64,000 nt of DNA from Actinostola sp. cb2023. Taxonomy: Eukaryota; Cnidaria; Anthozoa; Actiniaria; Actinostolidae. A model generated the notes under the pieces. That model did not search any database and was not told the origin of the DNA. It saw only the letters and a program-made list of their open reading frames with translations. The position numbers and the translations under genes are program-made. The DNA is taken from positions 169,001-233,000 of the forward strand of contig JAUJYZ010000127.1 of NCBI GenBank assembly GCA_033675265.1, in the 5' to 3' direction. This document shows positions 1 to 64,000 of this stretch, piece by piece; position 1 is the first letter of the stretch, and each line of letters begins with the position of its first letter.

Positions 1-763
1 ACATCATAAAAAACATCAGACATGCACGACATCGATTGAGGAATCGTCGATGCTCCTAAGGATGGCCTTAGCAAACCTCGATGAGGCAAAGTCATGATTT
101 CGAATCGCTGGGCCCCTCGACTTTTTGGCAGGCCCCCGTACAAAATCAACTGAAAATGACGACTAAACTACTCTAATTTACCTCTATGTGGGCGAAATTG
201 TAAACAAAGTGGGCAAAGATACTTTAAAATACGTTTTTGTCAGTAAACCTGGCAGAAATAAACAAGAGAAAATCCACAAAGACGATCTAAAACTTCGATA
301 ATTCGCAAAATTCGCAGTGTCTCAAGCAGGCTTCAACAGTATGACGTCTTTGGTTATACAATAACATCTAGACGCGCAAATATTCATGGGTAGGACCTTT
401 TTACGGGGAATAGGGACTAAAGAAAATAGGGACCGAGACAGCGCTTCGGCCGCCATATTGTGACGTAATGCATATTACCAAAAGTGGTAATGAACCGGAC
501 TGTCTAAAGTTAATTTGTTTCAATTGTTTTTTCACATACATACTACAAAGGTTACTTGGGTTTAGATTCAGGTTTAATAATAGCAAAAAACAAAGAATTA
601 GGATTATGCAAATTACTATATATCGATATATCGATATATCGATATATTAAATTTTACAGAATTTTTGCAAATCGCTGTATGTCAGATTAAAAAAAAGCTG
701 ATGGATGTATTTTGTTCTCTAGGTCTGACATCCTCTATCAGCTAAACAAACTGTACCACTTAC

Positions 764-57699
<56,936 letters not shown>

Positions 57700-57761
57700 T
57701 TTGAATTCATGCAAACACGAGTAATTTCAACGAAAAGGAGAGTGCATGAAATCTGGCGTGA

Positions 57762-57838
57762 TGACGTCACGATTTTCTCTTCCGTGATTGGCTGGTTAGG
57801 GTATGTTTCCGGTTGGATTGTGATCTGTAAATGATTGG
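57762..57838 (-). promoter_or_regulatory. Candidate main promoter: CRE and CCAAT boxes upstream of exon 1
   Basis: A palindromic CRE (TGACGTCA, 57762-57769) lies about 65 bases upstream of the start codon. Inverted CCAAT boxes (ATTGG on plus) are at 57787-57791 and 57834-57838. Such a CRE/CCAAT cluster is common in TATA-less promoters. The transcription start is inferred, not seen. Confidence 0.4.
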
Positions 57839-58493
57839 TTAATTAGTGGTTGATAGTTTGTGCACATGTTGGCGAAGGCCGTCCGGAACAAAACCCACAG
57901 CTGAACTAGCGGCTTCTCGTGATACCCAGACCAACAAAACAAAATCATGTTTTATTATGATTTTTTTTTTTAATGTATAAAATTAGAATATATTTACTGA
58001 CATAAGAGGTACTTTTTAGAATCATTGATAAATACATGCGACAACGTAATCGCTTTAGATGGGAAATTGGAATTAGGATTGACGCCAATTCTTAATTCCC
58101 GTTAACGCACGTGAAGCTTGTGTTTTTGAAATTAAAGAAATCCGGTTGAATTCACGAAACTCGCAGCTTGACACTTCCTTCATTCGTGTGTGCGATACTT
58201 CTTCGTGATGCGGTCAATTTAAATCTGTAAAACAAAAACCAGCCGTTCTTTTGATCTTTTTAATCGTCTAATTTAAATTCTTTCAATTGTTTTGAAAAAC
58301 AATTGACAAAAACTCTGGACGTGGTCAGTGTGAACACGAATGCTATTCGATTCTTTGCGACAAGTAACCAAGTCACGAGAGAATTATTAAACTTCGTCGT
58401 TGATTAAACAAACGAGCAATTTAGTGGTCTTGAGTGTTCAGAGTGTCATAGTTTAAATTGTAACTGTCGCGTGTTTTACCCTCTTTAGATAAA

Positions 58494-58750
58494 GTTCATT
58501 CATCCATTCATTCATTCATTCATTCATTCATTCATTCATCCATTCATCCATCCATCCATCCATCCATCCATCCATCCATCCATCCATCCATTCATTCATT
58601 CATTCATTCATTCATTCATTCATTCATTCCATCCATCATCCATCCATTCATTCATTCATTCATTCATTCATTCATTCATTCATTCATTCATTCATTCATT
58701 CATTCATCCATTCATCCATCATCCATCCATCCATCCATTCATTCATTCAA
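58494..58750. repeat. (TTCA)n/(TCCA)n tract behind a retroposon-like tail
   Basis: Preceded by AGATAAAGTTCATTCATCC. The AATAAAGTTCATTC-type lead-in also precedes the tract at 59363. Tandem 4-base tails after such a lead-in are typical of 3' ends of some LINE elements. Confidence 0.75.
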
Positions 58751-59362
58751 TCCAAGCTGTATACGACGTATACAGGTGAACACGTAGTGAACGAGACATT
58801 TATTCTACATTTTACCATGTCTTTCGTTGAAAAAGCTATTTTCAAGGCTTTGTAACCACAAAACGACGAAATCAATTACAATTTTATTTCTCGATCTTAC
58901 TGTGAAATTATTTGAAGGGCCAGATCAAGGGGTTACTACAGCGGAGCCCCAACGCGAAAACTGAGTATTATTTTTAATCAAGAAAACTAGACCCACCTCT
59001 CACATCACAATTCTTTGCCCGGAAAAAGTACTTTGTGCCGTAGTTTTGCTTTTTTTAGTACGTTGTTGAACTGGAACCCAGTCCATTGCCAGCATTCTGG
59101 CAAACTCCAGTTTCGAGACACCTTTGTACGGCCTTGACAAAAGACGCATTTGTTTAGGCTCAGCCCACAATTAAGTGTAAATTATTCGAATATATACCAT
59201 ATGCATCACTTTTGCCCCCGGGAATGACTTTAACTTTTACCTACGAGACATTGTTGAAATTGGAATATTTCTTTCTTTCTTTCTTTCTTTCTTTCTTTTT
59301 TACTCTTTTAAACTCAGCTTTCCTGAAAAGCAATTACTTGTAATTGATGAAATTCTGAGTCA

Positions 59363-59702
<340 letters not shown>

Positions 59703-60200
59703 GCTTGTTTCTTTTGATGCTTATTTTCTTTGTTTTCTTATTTTCTTTCTTTTTCTTCCTTATTCCTGGCTTCCTTCCTTCCTGTCTTTGACTGATGTTG
59801 CCTTCTTTTTTCTTTGTAACTTTTATTTTCTTTCTAGCTTTCAATTTGATTCTTCATTCACCTTACCTCCTGTTTTTACTCCACTTTATTTTTCGTTCTT
59901 CCTTCAGTATGATCTTATTATAGATCTGTCTCTCTCATTCCCTTCTCTCTTTCATCCCTTTTTCTATATCTTTCTTTTTTCCTTCCTTTCTTCTTGCATA
60001 TCTTTTCTTTTTCCTTCTTCTTTCTTGTCGTATAATCTACATTTCTTTAAATTTTATTGCTTTTGATTCAAAATCGGAGATATTTATGTCGATGATATCA
60101 GATAAGAAATTACTATGTAAGTTGATGGTCAGATAGTGTCCGTAGCGGCTTTTCAAATACTGAACTTTGCAGTGGTCCAACAAAAATATACTTCATAAAT

Positions 60201-60514
60201 CAATTGCCCTATACCACTATGACGTAACGGCTTATTTATGTGGGGGACAGAATCGTGAAGAACAATAGAAATTTGAACTAAATCTGCTCTGCTGAGGTTC
60301 GCTTGATTTCAAATTGGCTAGTTTCCAGATATTATGTTCATCGATACTTTTCCCACAATATTTACTGTGTTTGGTGACTTTTATCGCTTTCAGACCGTCT
60401 GTAAAATACATTTATTTGGGAAACTTTGCTGTTTTGTCCCCTCTAGCGACCATGATCCTTAGCGTTTAAACAATAGATTGTTTTGATTTGACGTCATAGT
60501 GGTATAGGGCAATT
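60201..60514. mobile_element. 314-bp MITE with AATTGCCCTATACCACTATG ends
   Basis: The left end AATTGCCCTATACCACTATG, followed by ACGT, is perfectly inverted at 60491-60514. The interior is non-coding. Confidence 0.8.
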
Positions 60515-61361
60515 CCAAAATGATTTATTCAAACTACGAATTTCATATTTTCACCCAACATGTTTCGTGTGCATTGTTAGTGATATATAATCTACTGACA
60601 AGAAAATTGAAATAAAAAAAATAAAAACATACCTCTTGTATATGAGGTGCACAATTTTCCTTTTTTCCGAGTTTATAATTATTTTTTGGAATATTAAAAA
60701 TAATTGTAGTAGTTACTATATTCTCGCGACTCTACAACTGAATAATTATCACTTGCTATCGAATTGGACTGAAAACATGAATGCTTTAATTTTAATTGCT
60801 TCAATGATTTTTTTTTTGTAAACGATTACAAACTAAAAAACACCAAATACAGTGTACTGTACTCAAAAAAAATTCACTATCTTTGTCCTTTAATTTTTCC
60901 ATTTTTTCTTGCATTTTTTCACTGTTTAAGTTTTTGTTTTTCGCTATATTTGTTTCAACAATTTCAATATTTCCATGGATCAGATACGCTCGTTTCGTCA
61001 TTTGAGGATCCGATATGCATGCTTTTGATTTATGGATAGGATTTCTCTATCGATAGTAGGGACAATTACTTCAACCTGAATGTATTCCAACATAAGTGAA
61101 TAGTGAAGTAGATTTTGTGATCAATATGTTATACAAACAGAATTTAGACGACGAAGTAATCAATAAAATTACGGAGGAATAGTACTGTATAACGCCATTA
61201 TACTGTACTGAGTGATCATGAACCGTTCACTCTCGAGAGCGAGAAATTGGGAGGCGACAAATTTTCGGCAATTTATTTTTGTAAAAACATAGTCATGCAA
61301 CAATGCATTCAAGAAATTCACCTGCTAATCTGATCGTAAATAAACTGTCGCCGGGCTTTAC

Positions 61362-61385
61362 CTGTGTCGGTGTACTAGCGTTCAT
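61362..61385 (-). CDS. Possible alternative first coding exon (MNASTPTQ)
   Basis: A short open stretch ATG...ACACAG followed by GTAAAGCC encodes MNASTPTQ and ends in phase 0, so it could splice to exon 2 in place of exon 1. It rests only on the donor, the ATG and phase compatibility; 5' untranslated sequence would extend toward 61500. A chance match is quite possible. Confidence 0.3.
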
Positions 61386-61499
61386 CAGTTCGTCTTCTTC
61401 TTCTGCTTGATTAGGAGAAGAACAATTCGGCTTTTCTGTTCATCTTTATTCGATTTTGCAGCCTTGAACGAGAGATCGTGAGCTCGAGCAGAGATCACA

Positions 61500-63600
61500 T
61501 CGCAGACGATGACAACAACAGCGACACACTTCTCTAGGAACAGAACAATACAACAACATCATGCCTGAGAACACTACAATACTTCCTAACAATGCGTTTC
61601 ATTGAGAAGAAAACCGTTTTCCGAGGACGACTGAAAAATAAATTAGAATTTCCAACCACATTGTAGACTCATTGGTAGGAGGTCATCATGCTCAGTTTCG
61701 CCGAAGAAATATTTGGTCAGCGCTCAACGAGCACAAAAAGGAAAGCGATTTTTCTTGCAAAAATACCTACAGTCGTTGTCCTTACAGCATTTCAACCAAG
61801 TTAATGGTAAAAGGTCAAAATATACGAGCTAGTAGTCTTGCTAGAGAAAGATTGTGAGCAATAACCACCAATAGAATCGAATTTTCAGCGATACTGAACC
61901 GGCTAGCTCTGTGAAAACGACTTGAATTTGACAGTGGGCGAAAACGACGAAATAAAACCCATAACCGTGGAGCTACGAGCTACTTTTAATGTACCTGGAT
62001 TTGTCCTAGTTGTAGAAAAGTGTAGAAGAAATGGCTACCACTTCAGCATAGTTCTTCACTGATTTTAAAATGGCTGATCTTTGGGTTTAAGCTTACGTTC
62101 TGCAACGAACGGCTCTACTATATGGCAGGTGGCGTTGTCGAGATATGCAAATCGCCTCCGGATCCGACTTAATTTCAAGAACTGCATAAATTTAATCTTA
62201 CAGCCCAGTCCTAACCTTAAAAAATAAAGCACTTAAATAATAAACAATTCCTGGAAATATCAGGCAAATAGTCTTTAGTTAATTTTGCAATCGAAAATTA
62301 ATGTTTTGCAGTATTTTTCCCCCTACAATTAACTACGCAATATACATTACAGGACTTACAGTGCGTATTTCTACTGCGGTCTATGGCGTTGTTTTGGGGT
62401 TCTGTCATGAATGTAATTTCAATGAATGGTAATTGTACAGTATATCGACGTACAACCACCCTCCGTTTTAGGCCTAATAGGCCTTAGACATGTTTATTAA
62501 TGAATACTGTCTAGAATTCTGTGCGAAGCAGAAGCAACGGCATAAACCGGGAAACTTTACGAAAAAAATATTAATTACGGTCATTCATTCTAAGGAATAA
62601 TTTAGAAAGCGATATACGGTACTTTCCTAATACAACTTAGTTTAATTCAACCCAAATTGTATGAGATTTTCTTCAATCGCATATCTATATTATTACTTAG
62701 CTTTGCTCTAGGTGTTTCAAATGAATAGATAATGGAGGATTGGCAGTATTTGTCAACAGCCGGATTCAGTAGTTCGATTTATTTTTCTGTATGAATTCAA
62801 AAGCATTAGCATTTAGCCCTTTATGAATTGTTAATGTAGAACATAATTATAATAACTGTCTATTATTATTATTATGCAGGTTAGTCCAAGTAGGGGAAGA
62901 AAACGAAAAACTGTTGTGCCACTGCTTCATTATATCACATCATAATAAACATTCAAAAGTATAAAAATGACTATTGTTTTTTAATGTAGTGAATGTTGTC
63001 ATGGAAATGAATTCTGTATTGAATAATAATATGAGGTACTACGGCTGATATATAGGTATCAATCGGTTTATATTGTAATTATTGGATGACAGAGTATGCG
63101 GTGACAATTATAATGGTCAACAGAAAAGTGCCTAAGGGCGGTAGCAGTTGTTTTTACACTCATATAGATGGCCGGGAAGTACCACTGGACAAAAATCGCG
63201 GGCTCCCAAAATATTTGAAATATTTTCGAAATTTCGGGTTTAATGACTCTGAATATTTTATAAATAATTTACCATGTGGATACGAAGGTGGATATACTAG
63301 AAATCCGACCGAATTCTAAATATATATTATATACTCAAATATTCACCGTGGAACAACTCATATTAACAAAGATTGATACGTTGGTCAGGCCTGAGTATGT
63401 CGTATAAAAGTCGGAGTTTCACAATTTTTTACTTTTTAAAAATCTGATTTTTACTATACGACGTGTGCAAACACACTGAGCTCAAGAATAAGAATTTGTG
63501 TCATGTGAACTTGCCGGCGACGACGCAAGCAAAGGCCGGTAAGCACAAGAAACATTTCGATCCTTGCGCTCATATTTGCGCCAGGCTCGTTTTCGCAGTC
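61500..63600. other. Upstream non-coding region
   Basis: AT-rich sequence with no recognisable gene, RNA or repeat. A 77-codon plus-strand frame at 63086-63319 is noted but has no support. Confidence 0.4.
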
Positions 63601-64000
63601 ACTTACAGTGCGAATCAAAAAACCGTGGGCACCCAGAAATAATTCAAAAATCGTTTATTTTCCGTTGAACAATCAGAAACGACTCTCTAACTGCAAGAAA
63701 TTTATCTGACTACAAATCAGTCGAACTTCTTGCAGTTAGAGAGTTGTTTCTGATTGTTTAACGAACGATAAACGATTTCTGAAATATTTCTGGGTGCCCA
63801 CGGTTTTTCGATTCGCACTGTAAGGCCTCATGTGCTTGCGCTTATGTTTGCGTCAGGCTCGTTTTCAGTCACTCAAGGCCTCATGTGCTTGCGCTTATGT
63901 TTGCGTCAGGCTCGTTTTCAGTCACTTAAGGCCTCATGTGCTTGCGCTTATGTTTGCGTCAGGGTCGTTTTCAGTCACTTAAGGCCTCATGTGCTTGCGC
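63560..64000. repeat. ~53-bp satellite running off the window, split by the MITE
   Basis: Units AAGGCCTCATGTGCTTGCGC, TTATGTTTGCGTCAGGCTCG and TTTTCAGTCACTT repeat from 63823 to the end. A diverged unit lies just left of the MITE (63563-63605). Confidence 0.9.
63606..63820. mobile_element. 215-bp Tc1/mariner-type MITE with TA target duplication
   Basis: Ends CAGTGCGAATC...GATTCGCACTG, flanked by TA on both sides (63604-63605 and 63821-63822). Arms of about 100 bases (AAAAAACCGTGGGCACCCAG; AATCAGAAACGACTCTCTAA) are nearly complementary. A TA duplication with CAGTG ends is typical of Tc1/mariner derivatives. Confidence 0.85.

Noticed and set aside
63086..63319. 77-codon plus-strand frame
   Set aside because: Plausible composition but no recognised motif, splice context or neighbour; the length is within chance expectation.

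Overview
The window is eukaryotic (metazoan) DNA carrying most of one very large gene on the minus strand. The evidence is a chain of 26 coding segments with GT-AG splice sites and matching intron phases, AT-rich introns full of microsatellites and miniature transposons, and a eukaryote-type tRNA-Cys with pol III boxes. The species cannot be named from the sequence. A marine invertebrate, possibly an invertebrate deuterostome such as an ascidian, is only a guess from base composition and gene style.

The gene runs from an ATG at 57699 to below position 764, and its 3' end lies outside the window. In protein order it encodes a short basic N-terminus, a complete FERM domain (11 exons, 54286 to 46869), a linker exon, PDZ1 (41420 to 39175), one enormous uninterrupted exon (39228 to 12996, 26,233 bases, about 8,740 codons), then PDZ2, PDZ3 and the first part of PDZ4 (11526 to 764). 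FERM followed by several PDZ domains is the layout of FRMPD2 and PTPN13 scaffolds. No KIND domain is seen, and whether a phosphatase domain follows cannot be known here. About 9,500 residues are visible.

The giant exon sits exactly between PDZ1 and PDZ2. It is hydrophilic, apparently disordered sequence built from several repeat families: FSWF / FFGGLF patches, six VKEFS-type patches, a KNFETPPK octapeptide run, about 30 copies of an ~80-residue unit containing GLFARLAMQLADTSQEE, about 90 tandem IQ-like (calmodulin-type) motifs in 45-residue and 42-residue double units, four EEMAxxYAxxNxEAR segments, and a terminal 19-residue repeat. A short amphipathic motif (G-[YLF]-[FL]-[SA]-x-[LIF]) recurs through all of them. 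The arrays contain about a dozen frame changes, while the non-repetitive stretches contain none. This suggests consensus errors or recent indels inside repeats rather than a dead gene.

The introns hold many MITE-like inverted-repeat elements (3531-3946, 4182-4357, 4860-5306, 5325-5514 and others), minisatellites, microsatellites, two arrays that iterate the E-box CACGTG, and a tRNA-Cys gene on the opposite strand. The region from 57.9 to 64 kb is upstream and non-coding apart from a possible alternative first exon at 61362-61385. It contains retrotransposon-tail-like (TTCA)n tracts, two TIR elements and a satellite at the window end.
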